From assembly GCF_900106695.1 (NCBI RefSeq), contig NZ_FNMZ01000009.1:1-64000 (forward strand): a DNA stretch of 64,000 nt. Direction: 5' to 3'. Numbering within the stretch: position 1 is the stretch's first letter; every line of letters begins with the position of its first letter. The stretch is from Albimonas donghaensis. GTDB taxonomy: Bacteria; Pseudomonadota; Alphaproteobacteria; Rhodobacterales; Rhodobacteraceae. The notes beneath the pieces are model-generated. The model saw only the letters and a program-made list of their open reading frames with translations, was not told where the DNA came from and did not search any database. Below, piece by piece: positions 10,473-18,371 of this stretch. The position numbers and the translations under genes are program-made.

Positions 10473-12386
10473 ATGCCCCCGCCCGCCGATGACTGGCCCC
10501 GCGTCGGCTCGGACGCGGAGGCGCGGGCCGACGCCCCCCGCCGCGGCGCGGGGGCGGGCGCAGGCGAAGACGAGGGGGAGGCCGGAGACGGTCCCGCCGG
10601 GCGCTCCGACCGGGGCGCCCCCTATGCCGATCCGCTCGACGGCGACGTCTACGACGACGACCGGCACGACGCCGGCGACCGCGAAGTCCACGGGGACGGC
10701 TACCGGGAAGGCTACGGGGACGACTACGGTGACGCCCCCGCATACGGCGCATACGGGGACGGCGGGCCGCAGGGCGGCGAGACCGCCGGTCCGCCGCCGC
10801 GCACCCCGTCCCGGCTCACCCGGCGGATCGTGTCCTTCAACCTCATCGGGCTCGGCCTGCTGGTCGCCGGCGTGCTGGCGCTCAACGATTTCCGCGGCAA
10901 GCTGATCGAACTGCGCACCCAGGCGCTGGAAGTGCAGGGCGAGACCATCGCCATCACGCTGGCCGAATCCGCCGGCCGCGACGACGGCGCGCTCGGCATC
11001 GACCCGGAAAAGGCGCAGCTGGTCATCGACCGGCTGGTCGACCCCTCCAAGATCCGCGCCCAGATCTTCGACCGCGGCGCCCGGCTGATGAGCGATTCGA
11101 GCCTCGCCGCAGGCCCCGCCGGGGTGGTGGAGGTCGAGCCCCTGCCCGCCTCCCGCTTCGACGACGCGAGCGAGCCGCTGGGCTGGCTCGGGGACGCCCG
11201 CGATTTCCTGCGCGAGCTCGCCATCGGCGGGCGCGAGGAACCGCTGGCGACCGAGATCCTCGGCGGCGTCGCGCGCCTTCAGGGCGTCTACGCGGCGCTT
11301 GGCGGCCAGGCCGCGCGGGGCGAGCGGATCAATGCGCGGGGCGAGCTGATCGTCTCGGTCTCGGTGCCCATCCAGCGGCTCCGGAAAGTCTACGGGGCGC
11401 TGGTCCTGTCCACCCAGGGCGGCGACATCGACGCCATCGTGCGGTCGGAACGCATCTCGATCCTGCAGGTGTTCATGGTGGCGCTGGCGGTGTCGGTGGT
11501 GCTGTCGGTGCTGCTGGCCAAGGCCATCGGCCGGCCCATCGAGCGGCTGGCGGAGGCCGCGCTGGCCGCCGAGCGGGGCGAGCACACGCCCGGCGGCGGC
11601 CGCGTCGAGCTGCCCGACATGACCGCGCGCGGCGACGAGATCGGGCACCTCTCCGGCGCGCTCAAGCGCATGACCGAGACGCTCTATCAACGCATCGAGG
11701 CGACCGAAGCCTTCGCCGCCGACGTGGCGCATGAGATCAAGAACCCCCTGTCCTCCCTGCGCTCGGCCGTGGAGACCATGCGCTACGCCCGCACCGACGA
11801 ACAGAAAGAGCGGCTGCTCAAGGTGATGGAGCATGACGTGGTCCGGCTCGACCGGCTGGTCACCGACATCTCCAACGCCTCGCGCCTGGACGCGGAGCTG
11901 GTGCGGGAGGAGCGCGAGCCCTTCGACCTCGCCCTGCTGATGGAGCAGCTGGCCGAATACAACGCCGAGAAGGCCGAGAAGAGCTCCGTGCGCATCCGCG
12001 CCCATGCGGTGCGCGGCCCGCTGCATGTGCACGGGATCGAGGGGCGGCTGGCGCAGGTCTTCGTGAACCTGATCGAGAACGCGCTCAGCTTCTCGCCGGA
12101 GAATTCCGAAATCCGCATCGCCGCGGCGCGGGGCGGCGACGCGCGCATTCGGGTGACGGTGGAGGACGAGGGGCCGGGGATCCCCGACGACAACCTCCAT
12201 TCGGTGTTCGAGCGCTTCTACTCCGAACGGCCGGGGGCGGAGAATTTCGGCAATCACTCGGGGCTCGGCCTGTCGATCTCGCGCCAGATCGTGGAGGCCC
12301 ATGGCGGCCGCATCCGGGCCGAGAACATCCGCCCGCCGGGCCATGCCCGCCGCGGCGCCCGCTTCGTGGTCGAACTGCCCGGATGA
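10473..12386 (+). CDS. chvG: sensor histidine kinase ChvG with long acidic N-terminal extension
   Basis: Membrane sensor kinase of 637 residues. After an unusual 115-residue cytoplasmic extension rich in Asp, Gly and Tyr come a first transmembrane helix (FNLIGLGLLVAGVLAL), a periplasmic sensor domain of roughly 220 residues, a second helix (ISILQVFMVALAVSVVLSVL), a HAMP domain, the dimerisation/phosphorylation helix with H in VAHEIKNPLSSLR, and the ATPase domain (NLIENALSFS, DEGPGIP, GLGLSISRQI). It is the partner of ChvI. The start has the strong AAGGAGG site. hprK overlaps its stop by four bases, so translation is coupled. Confidence 0.93.
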   Translation: MPPPADDWPRVGSDAEARADAPRRGAGAGAGEDEGEAGDGPAGRSDRGAPYADPLDGDVYDDDRHDAGDREVHGDGYREGYGDDYGDAPAYGAYGDGGPQGGETAGPPPRTPSRLTRRIVSFNLIGLGLLVAGVLALNDFRGKLIELRTQALEVQGETIAITLAESAGRDDGALGIDPEKAQLVIDRLVDPSKIRAQIFDRGARLMSDSSLAAGPAGVVEVEPLPASRFDDASEPLGWLGDARDFLRELAIGGREEPLATEILGGVARLQGVYAALGGQAARGERINARGELIVSVSVPIQRLRKVYGALVLSTQGGDIDAIVRSERISILQVFMVALAVSVVLSVLLAKAIGRPIERLAEAALAAERGEHTPGGGRVELPDMTARGDEIGHLSGALKRMTETLYQRIEATEAFAADVAHEIKNPLSSLRSAVETMRYARTDEQKERLLKVMEHDVVRLDRLVTDISNASRLDAELVREEREPFDLALLMEQLAEYNAEKAEKSSVRIRAHAVRGPLHVHGIEGRLAQVFVNLIENALSFSPENSEIRIAAARGGDARIRVTVEDEGPGIPDDNLHSVFERFYSERPGAENFGNHSGLGLSISRQIVEAHGGRIRAENIRPPGHARRGARFVVELPG

Positions 12387-12892
12387 GCCGGGACGGGCCG
12401 CCGGACGGGTCCGCGCCCGCCCCGTCCGCCCCGTCCGCGATCCTGCACGCCTCCTGCGTGGCGGCGCAGGGGCCGGAGGGGCGCTGGCTGGGGGCGCTGA
12501 TTCTCGGGCCGTCGGGCTCGGGGAAATCGGCGCTGGCGCTGGACATGATTTCGCGGGGCGCGCGGCTGGTGGCGGATGACCGCACGGCGCTGTCGGCGGG
12601 GGCGGGGGGCGCGATCCTCGCCGCCTGCCCGGCCGCGATCGCGGGGCTGATCGAGGCGCGCGGCATCGGCATCCTGCGCCTGCCGGCGCTGGCGACGGCG
12701 GAGCTGGCGCTGGTCGCGGATCTCTCCGCCCCCTCGCCCGCCCGCCTGCCCGACGCAATGCGGTTCGATCCGCCGCGGGGCGCGGGCTTGCCGGATCCCG
12801 GCCTGCCGCGCATTCTCTGCGCCGGTCTCCCGGGGGCGGGCGCGGCGCTGCTGGCGCTGCTGCGCGCCGGGGGGCGGCGGCACGCGCCCTGA
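12383..12892 (+). CDS. hprK: HPr kinase/phosphorylase, short alphaproteobacterial form
   Basis: HprK phosphorylates HPr on its regulatory serine and removes it again. The 169-residue protein corresponds to the C-terminal kinase domain only, as usual in alphaproteobacteria, with P-loop GPSGSGKSALALDMI near residue 43, the following RLVADD and GLIEARGIGIL (the HprK signature region). It overlaps chvG by ATGA. Clustered with chvIG, rapZ, EIIA and HPr, it belongs to the regulatory nitrogen-related PTS that has no sugar transport role. Confidence 0.9.
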   Translation: MSRDGPPDGSAPAPSAPSAILHASCVAAQGPEGRWLGALILGPSGSGKSALALDMISRGARLVADDRTALSAGAGGAILAACPAAIAGLIEARGIGILRLPALATAELALVADLSAPSPARLPDAMRFDPPRGAGLPDPGLPRILCAGLPGAGAALLALLRAGGRRHAP

Positions 12893-12941
12893 CGCGGGCC
12901 GGGGGCGACCGGCGCCTGCACAGCGAACGAGGACGACGACC

Positions 12942-13997
12942 ATGACGGCGGCCAAAGGCGGCGAGCGCGGGGACACGGCGGGGCCCTGCGATTCGCCCGC
13001 GCCCTCCCCCCCGGCCCCAGCCTCCCCCCAGGCCCAGCCCTCGCCGATCACGCCGGTCACGCTGGTCACCGGGCTCTCGGGCGCCGGCAATTCCACGGCC
13101 ATCCGGGCGCTGGAGGACATGGGCCACGAGGCCATCGACAACCTGCCCCTGACCTTCATCGAGCGCCTGCTGACGCAGGCCGGCGCCCCCGAGGCCGCGC
13201 AGACCCCGGCCCTGGGCGCCGGCGCCGGCGGTCCCCCGGACGAGAGCGTCCAGGCCGCGGAAATCCGGCCGCTCGCGCTCGGCGTCGACGTGCGCACCCG
13301 CGGCTTCACCGCCGAGGCGCTGCTGGAACGCATCGACGCCCTGCGCGCCCGCCCCGACCTGGCGCTGCGCGTGATTTTCCTCGACTGCGCCGACGCGCCC
13401 CTGATCGACCGCTTCAAGGCCACCCGACGCCGGCATCCGCTGGCCGGCGACGCGGGCGTGGAGGTGGGCATCGGGCGCGAGCGCGGCCTGCTCTGGCCGG
13501 TGCGCGAACGCGCCGACCTGGTGATCGACACCACCGACCTGACCCCGCATGACCTCAAGGCCCGGCTGGCGGCGCTCGGCGCGCCCGGGGTCGGGGCGGG
13601 CGAGGCCGGACGGGGCGCGGGGCTGGCGATCTCGATCCAGTCGTTCTCGTTCAAGCGCGGCGCCCCGCGGGAGGCGGACACCGTCCTCGACTGCCGGTTC
13701 CTGTCGAATCCCCACTGGAACCCGGACCTGCGCCCGCTGGACGGCCGCGACGCCCCGGTGGCGGCGCATGTGCGGGGGGATCCGCTCTACGCGCCGTTCA
13801 TCGACGGCGTGACGGGGCTGACGCTGATGTTGCTTCCCGCGTATAGACGTGAAGGCAAGGCTTACTACTGTATGGCCCTGGGTTGCTCAGGCGGTCGGCA
13901 CCGGTCGGTCGCGGCGGCCGAGGACCTGGCCGAGCGGCTGGCCCAGGCCGGCTGGACCGCGACGGTCCGGCACCGGGAACTGGCCGGGCGGGACTGA
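12942..13997 (+). CDS. rapZ: RapZ/YvcJ family nucleotide-binding regulator
   Basis: RapZ-like proteins bind nucleotides and, in E. coli, RNA that controls amino-sugar synthesis. The 351-residue protein is longer than usual (about 285-300) because of a 38-residue Pro/Ala-rich N-terminal tail and a Gly/Pro-rich insert near residues 83-105. It has EAIDNLPL, DTTDLTPHDL and the C-terminal GCSGGRHRSV signature. The Walker A motif reads GLSGAGNST: the lysine is an asparagine at residue 50. The gene follows hprK by 49 bases. Confidence 0.9.
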   Translation: MTAAKGGERGDTAGPCDSPAPSPPAPASPQAQPSPITPVTLVTGLSGAGNSTAIRALEDMGHEAIDNLPLTFIERLLTQAGAPEAAQTPALGAGAGGPPDESVQAAEIRPLALGVDVRTRGFTAEALLERIDALRARPDLALRVIFLDCADAPLIDRFKATRRRHPLAGDAGVEVGIGRERGLLWPVRERADLVIDTTDLTPHDLKARLAALGAPGVGAGEAGRGAGLAISIQSFSFKRGAPREADTVLDCRFLSNPHWNPDLRPLDGRDAPVAAHVRGDPLYAPFIDGVTGLTLMLLPAYRREGKAYYCMALGCSGGRHRSVAAAEDLAERLAQAGWTATVRHRELAGRD

Positions 13998-14308
13998 CCC
14001 GCGCGGCGTGACTGCGGCGCGGCCGGAACCGCGGGGCCGGGCGCCCGAACCGGGACCGGGGATGGGAGAACCGATACCGCGGCCCGGGAACGAGGGCGCG
14101 GGAACCGGCCGGGCGCGACCCGGCCCTGCGAAGAACGGCCCCGCGGCACGCCGGGCCAGGGGCGCGGCCCGCGGCGACCAGGCCGCGGCGATACGCGACG
14201 AGGAGTGCGGATGGCACGGATGAACGCGGGCGCGGAGCCCGAGCAAGACCCCGAGACCGCGGCGAAACCGGCCGCCCCCGCGCCCGGGACTGGACCGGAG
14301 GCCCCGGC
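13998..14308. other. 311-bp spacer before the EIIA gene
   Basis: Mostly GC-rich low-complexity sequence. The only candidate is a short frame at 14211-14312, listed separately. No tRNA or terminator seen. Confidence 0.5.
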
Positions 14309-14312
14309 ATGA
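14211..14312 (+). CDS. possible 33-residue leader peptide coupled to the EIIA gene
   Basis: An ATG 6 bases after a GAGGAG site opens a 33-codon frame, Ala/Pro-rich in its second half, whose stop overlaps the EIIA start by ATGA. Its role could be to feed ribosomes to the EIIA gene, which has no strong site of its own. No family recognised; composition is low-complexity. Confidence 0.3.
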   Translation: MARMNAGAEPEQDPETAAKPAAPAPGTGPEAPA

Positions 14313-14722
14313 TCGGCATCGTGATCGTCGCCCATGGCGCGCTGGCGCCCGAGCTTCTGGCCGCCACCGAGCACGTGGTCGGCCCCCTTCAGGCCGCCCG
14401 CGCCATCGCCATCCACCCCCATGACGACCTGCGCGCGCGCCAGGAGGAGGTCGCCGCCGCGGCCGAGGAGGTCGACGGCGGCCAGGGCGTGGTGCTGATC
14501 ACCGACATGTTCGGGGGCAGCCCCTCGAACCTCGCCATGGGGGCGCTGTCGCGGCCGATGGTCGAGGTGATCTACGGCGCCAACCTGCCGCTGCTGGTCA
14601 AGCTCGCCAAAAGCCGGACCCTGCCGCTGGAGGAAGCGGTGAGCCTGTCGCTGGCGGCGGGCCGCAAGTATCTCGACAGCGCCGGGGGGATCCTGGCCGC
14701 GCGACGGCGGGCCAAGGCATGA
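14309..14722 (+). CDS. PTS EIIA, mannose/fructose family
   Basis: Phosphocarrier of 137 residues with the active histidine H9 in VIVAHGALA, the segment LITDMFGGSPSNLA typical of the family, and a complete EIIA-Man fold. No EIIB, C or D partner is encoded nearby, as in other alphaproteobacteria, so it probably serves as a regulatory output of the phosphorylation chain through HPr. Its start overlaps a small upstream frame and its stop overlaps the HPr start by ATGA, giving a tightly coupled pair. Confidence 0.93.
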   Translation: MIGIVIVAHGALAPELLAATEHVVGPLQAARAIAIHPHDDLRARQEEVAAAAEEVDGGQGVVLITDMFGGSPSNLAMGALSRPMVEVIYGANLPLLVKLAKSRTLPLEEAVSLSLAAGRKYLDSAGGILAARRRAKA

Positions 14723-14997
14723 CCCAGACGCTGATGCGCGCCCTGACCATCGTCAACAAGAAGGGCCTGCACGCCCGGGCCTCGGCGCGCTTCGTGTCGG
14801 TGACCGAAGCCCATGACGCCCGCGCCACGGTGCGGCGCGACGGGCTCGAGGTTTCTGGCGATTCGATCATGGGGCTGATGATGCTGGCCGCGGCCCAGGG
14901 CTCGGTGATCGAGGTCGAGACCGAGGGCCCGGACGCCGAGCGCCTGATCGAGGCGCTGGAAGCGCTGGTCGCCGGGGGCTTCGGCGAGGACGACTGA
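14719..14997 (+). CDS. ptsH: HPr family phosphocarrier protein
   Basis: A 92-residue HPr with the phosphorylated histidine H18 in KKGLHARAS and the regulatory serine S49 in SGDSIMGLM, the target of HprK. It passes phosphate from EI-Ntr (not in the window) to EIIA proteins, including the EIIA-Man-type partner encoded immediately upstream and probably PtsN at 43.8 kb. It overlaps the EIIA stop by four bases. Confidence 0.95.
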   Translation: MTQTLMRALTIVNKKGLHARASARFVSVTEAHDARATVRRDGLEVSGDSIMGLMMLAAAQGSVIEVETEGPDAERLIEALEALVAGGFGEDD

Positions 14998-15309
14998 GCG
15001 GGACGACCGAGGGGGCACGACCGGGCGGCGCGACCGGGAGGGACGGCCGAGGGGGCGGGCCTCTCCGATCCCCCGGGCGCCCGGTTGCGCGCGCGCCGCG
15101 CGACGACCGGCCCGAGAGCCGCGACGTCCCGCCCGCGCGGCGGGTCCGGCCTGGCGCCAGGCGGCGCCGGGCGCGAGACGGCGACGGGCGCGCGGCCGCC
15201 CCGGGTTCAGGTCGCCGCGGGGACGGGTTCCCTTCGGGCCGGGACTGGCCGCCCCCTGCGCATGGCGGCGCTCCCTCGGCGATGACAGGCCCCGGAACGC
15301 CGCGCGCCC
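14998..15309. other. 312-bp spacer without recognised features
   Basis: GC-rich sequence between the 3' ends of ptsH and tag (convergent genes). No clear T-tailed hairpin and no credible gene. Confidence 0.5.
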
Positions 15310-15891
15310 TCAGCCCGGCGCGTCGGCCATCGCCGCCACCTCCGCATGGCGCGGGCAGCTCAGCAGGTGGTCGTTGACCATCCCCACCGCCTGCATGAAC
15401 GCATAGGTGATGGTCGGCCCGCAGAACCGGAACCCCTTCGCCTTCAAGGCCTTGGAGATCTCCCGCGACAGCGGCGTCTCCGCCTGCGCCTCGGCCATGC
15501 TGGCGAGGTTCCCCTGCAGCGGGCGACCGTCCACATAGTCCCACAGAAAGCGCGAAAAGCCCTGGTCGGCCTCGATCTCCAGCCAGGCGCGGGCGTTGCC
15601 GATGGTCGCCTCGATCTTGCCCCGGTGGCGCACGATGCCCGGATCCCGCACGGCGCGATCCACCTCCGCCTCGCCCCAGCGGGCGATGCGCGCCGGCTCG
15701 AACCCCTCGAACGCCGCCCGGAACCCGTCGCGCTTGCGCAGGATGGTGATCCAGGCGAGCCCGGCCTGGAACCCGTCCAGCGCCAGCTTTTCGAACAGGG
15801 CGCGGCCGTCGCGTTCGGGCACGCCCCATTCCGTGTCGTGATAGGCGACATAGAGCGGATCGGACCCGCACCAGGGACAACGTTCAACCAT
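15310..15891 (-). CDS. tag: DNA-3-methyladenine glycosylase I
   Basis: Tag removes 3-methyladenine from alkylated DNA. The 193-residue protein begins with RCPWCGSDPLYVAYHDTEWG, the Tag signature with the first zinc ligand cysteine, then ILRKRDGFR, and ends with CGPTITYAFMQAVGMVNDHL and CPRH, supplying the other zinc ligands. The ATG at 15891 is preceded by GGAG and matches the usual family start; an in-frame extension to 16008 is not conserved. It diverges from the EAL gene. Confidence 0.95.
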   Translation of the reverse strand: MVERCPWCGSDPLYVAYHDTEWGVPERDGRALFEKLALDGFQAGLAWITILRKRDGFRAAFEGFEPARIARWGEAEVDRAVRDPGIVRHRGKIEATIGNARAWLEIEADQGFSRFLWDYVDGRPLQGNLASMAEAQAETPLSREISKALKAKGFRFCGPTITYAFMQAVGMVNDHLLSCPRHAEVAAMADAPG

Positions 15892-15988
15892 AGCGCGAAC
15901 TCCGCTTGACTCGAATCGGGACAAAAAGAGAACATGGTTTCGCGGGGCCGCCAAGGGCCTCCGCGCAACCGATGCAGGAGGCTTCGGG

Positions 15989-17020
15989 ATGGTCCAGGAC
16001 GGCGGCACGGCAGGGCGGGACGGCGGCGGCGACCGCCGCTACGCGACGAAGTCGCGGCGCGGGCGCTCGCCGCTTGGCCGCGCCGGCGCGGGCGAGGCGC
16101 CCGTCGGCATGGCCCCCCTCGCAGCCACACCCGTCGCAGCGCCCCCCGTCGCAAGGCCCGCCGCCGCAAAGCCTCCCGCCGCAAAGCCTCTCGCCGTAAA
16201 ACCTCCCGCCGTAAAACCTCCCGTCGCCAAGACGAGGATCGTCGCCCGCGCCTCCCGCGCGCTCCGCCCCGACACTCCCGTCTCTCCCGACGCCCTCGAC
16301 AGTCCCGACCACGCGCCCTCGCGCGCGCTGGCCGCCCTGCTGCGCGGACGGCTTCGCCTCGCCCTGCAGCCCGTCCGCCCCCTCGCCGCCCCCGACCGCC
16401 TGGCCTTTTGCGAGGCGCTGGCCCGCGTGCCGGGGCCGGAGGGGGAGATGATCTCCGCCGGCAGATTCGCCGCGGCGCTGGAGGCGCGGGGCCTCGCGCC
16501 GCTGCTCGACCGGGCCGCGCTGGACGGCGCGCTGGCCCTGCTGGGCCGGGACCGGGGGGCGCGGATTTCGGTCAACGTCTCGGCCTGCACGCTGGGCGAC
16601 GCCCGCTGGATGCGCCGGCTGGAGCAGGCGGCGCAGGACGATCCCGACGCCGCCCGCCGCCTGGTGGTGGAATTGACGGAGACCGCGGCGGCGCCCGCGG
16701 CCGAGGCCCGGCGCTTTCGCGACCGGGTGGGGCGCGCGGGCCCCGCCTTCGCGCTGGACGATTTCGGATCGGGCCATGCCGACGCGACGCTGGCCCGGGC
16801 CGTGGCGCCGGACATCATCAAGCTGGACGCGCGCCTCTGCGCGCCGGGCGCCTGCGCGCGGGCGCTGGACGCGGCGATGGTCGTCGCCCGGCGGCTGGAG
16901 GCGATGACCGTGGGCGAGGGCGTGGAGACGCAGGCCGACGCCGCCCGCCTCGCGGCCCTCGGCGTGGACGCGGCGCAGGGCTGGTGGCTCGGCCGGCCCA
17001 GCCTCGCCGCGGCGGCCTGA
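15989..17020 (+). CDS. EAL-domain protein (probable cyclic-di-GMP phosphodiesterase)
   Basis: The 343-residue soluble protein has an Ala/Pro-rich N-terminal 95 residues, including five tandem copies of a pentapeptide of the type PAAKP, followed by one EAL domain. The residues needed for c-di-GMP hydrolysis appear present: E in CEALARV, N in SVNVSA, E in VVELTET, DD in LDDFGSG, K in IIKLD, E in GEGVET and Q in QGWW. No GGDEF, PAS or transmembrane part is seen. Start supported by AGGAGG 7 bases upstream. It is a stand-alone gene diverging from tag. Confidence 0.85.
   Translation: MVQDGGTAGRDGGGDRRYATKSRRGRSPLGRAGAGEAPVGMAPLAATPVAAPPVARPAAAKPPAAKPLAVKPPAVKPPVAKTRIVARASRALRPDTPVSPDALDSPDHAPSRALAALLRGRLRLALQPVRPLAAPDRLAFCEALARVPGPEGEMISAGRFAAALEARGLAPLLDRAALDGALALLGRDRGARISVNVSACTLGDARWMRRLEQAAQDDPDAARRLVVELTETAAAPAAEARRFRDRVGRAGPAFALDDFGSGHADATLARAVAPDIIKLDARLCAPGACARALDAAMVVARRLEAMTVGEGVETQADAARLAALGVDAAQGWWLGRPSLAAAA
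16157..16231 (+). repeat. 15-bp tandem repeat encoding PAAKP units
   Basis: Five adjacent units related to CCCGCCGCAAAGCCT, with later copies changed to CCGTAAAACCT. The unit length keeps the reading frame of the EAL gene. Confidence 0.7.
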
Positions 17021-17462
17021 GGCGCGCGCCGGCGAAAATCACGGGAAACGCCCCCGCGCCGCCCCTACCCGGGACGGCAAAACGGCTCCGCGCCATGACG
17101 TGGCCAAAGCCTCGGCCCCGGCCTTCCATCTCCGCACCGCCCGAAAAGGGCGCGGCCCTCTCCGGCGTCGCGCGAATCTCTCCCGGGTTCGCGCAAAGCC
17201 GACGAGGCCGTGGAGAACGCCGCGCGCTCGCCCCCGCCCCCCGGCTTCGACCCTCGATCGCCCCGCCCCCTGTCCCGAGCCCCCTCCGACAAGCCCCAGG
17301 CCGCACGCGCCCCCGCCGCAACGCCGCGCGGGCGCGACGCCGCCGCCCTCGGCCCCGCCGACGCGCGGCGCCCGCCCCGCAAACGCAGCGCGCCGCCCCC
17401 GGTCAGGTGCGGCGCGCGAAATCTCTCCCGCCGCGAGGCGGAGGCCGGGGCCGAAGCCGGGC
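17021..17462. other. 442-bp convergent spacer, nothing recognised
   Basis: Between the ends of the EAL gene and phaR. Only shadow frames with extreme Arg/Pro content are present. No T-tailed hairpin was found. Confidence 0.5.
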
Positions 17463-18074
17463 TCAGTCGTTCTGGGTCTTGGCCATGGCGTCGAGCCGGG
17501 CCTGCATGGCCTCGAGCTGCTCCTTGAGCGAGGCGAGATCGCTCTGCGTCCGCGCCACCGGCGGCGCCGGCGGCGCATCGGGCGCCTCGGGCGCATCCGC
17601 GGCCCGCGGCGCCGCGAAGGGCGCGAACATCCGCATGGCGTTCTCGAAGAAATCCATGTTGGACTTGGCCATCGCCTCGAAATTGGCCAGCGCCGGGTTG
17701 GTCCCGAAAGCCGCCGTCACCTGCTCGCGCAGCTGCTCCTGGTTGCGCCCGAACGCCTCCATCGAGGCCTCCAGATAGCCCGGCACCACGCCCTGCAGCG
17801 AATCCCCGTAAAGCCGGATCAACTGGCGCAGGAAGCTGATGGGCAGCATGTTCTGCCCCTTGGCCTCCTCCTCGAAGATGATCTGGGTCAGCACCGAACG
17901 GGTGATGTCCTCGCCGGTCTTGGCGTCGTAGACGACGAAATCCTGACCGTCGCGCACCATCTGGGCCAGATGTTCGAGCGTGACGTAGCTGCTCTTGGCC
18001 GTGTTGTAGAGCCGACGATTGGCGTATTTCTTGATGGTGATCGGCGCGTCGCCCTTCGGCATATCCTTGGCCAA
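17463..18074 (-). CDS. phaR: PHB accumulation regulator PhaR
   Basis: PhaR senses PHB and represses phasin and storage genes. The 203-residue protein has the N-terminal PHB/PHA DNA-binding domain (ITIKKYANRRLYNT, SSYVTLEHLAQMV, VVYDAKTGEDITRSVL), a second accumulation-regulator domain, and a C-terminal coiled coil (SDLASLKEQLEAMQARLD). I place the start at a TTG (18072-18074) because GGGAGGG lies 7 bases upstream and the resulting MAKDMPK start is usual in length. ATGs at 18062 and 18104 lack well-placed ribosome sites. It diverges from the phaC-like gene. Confidence 0.9.
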   Translation of the reverse strand: MAKDMPKGDAPITIKKYANRRLYNTAKSSYVTLEHLAQMVRDGQDFVVYDAKTGEDITRSVLTQIIFEEEAKGQNMLPISFLRQLIRLYGDSLQGVVPGYLEASMEAFGRNQEQLREQVTAAFGTNPALANFEAMAKSNMDFFENAMRMFAPFAAPRAADAPEAPDAPPAPPVARTQSDLASLKEQLEAMQARLDAMAKTQND

Positions 18075-18371
18075 CCGGCAGCCCTCCCAATCCCCTGCCG
18101 CCATGTCCGTGCCACGGCGCCGCAGTCCTGTTTCATCGCCGACCGTAGCGTGGATGGCGCGGCGCCGCAAACGGGATTTCCGCAATTGCGAACGGCGCCA
18201 GGGCCCGAAATCCGCCGCCGCCGCGGATCGCGGCCTGACGCGCGGGTCCGCTTTCCGCGCCGGGCGCCGCCTTGCGCCGCGCCGCGGAGGGGCCGAAACG
18301 CGGTCGCCGCGTTGTGAGACGCGCGGCGCGGGGCTAGGCTGGCGCGATGGCGCGAGGGGAGTCGGACAGGC
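18075..18371. other. divergent phaR / phaC control region
   Basis: About 300 bp with no clear gene except the short frame at 18347-18544 that enters phaC. No obvious CTGC-N3-GCAG PhaR site was seen. Confidence 0.4.

Noticed and set aside
10371-13769. 1132-codon open frame on the minus strand across chvG, hprK and rapZ
   Set aside because: It is antisense to three recognised genes; high GC removes stop codons from the opposite frame. The translation is His/Gln/Arg-rich without any family motif.
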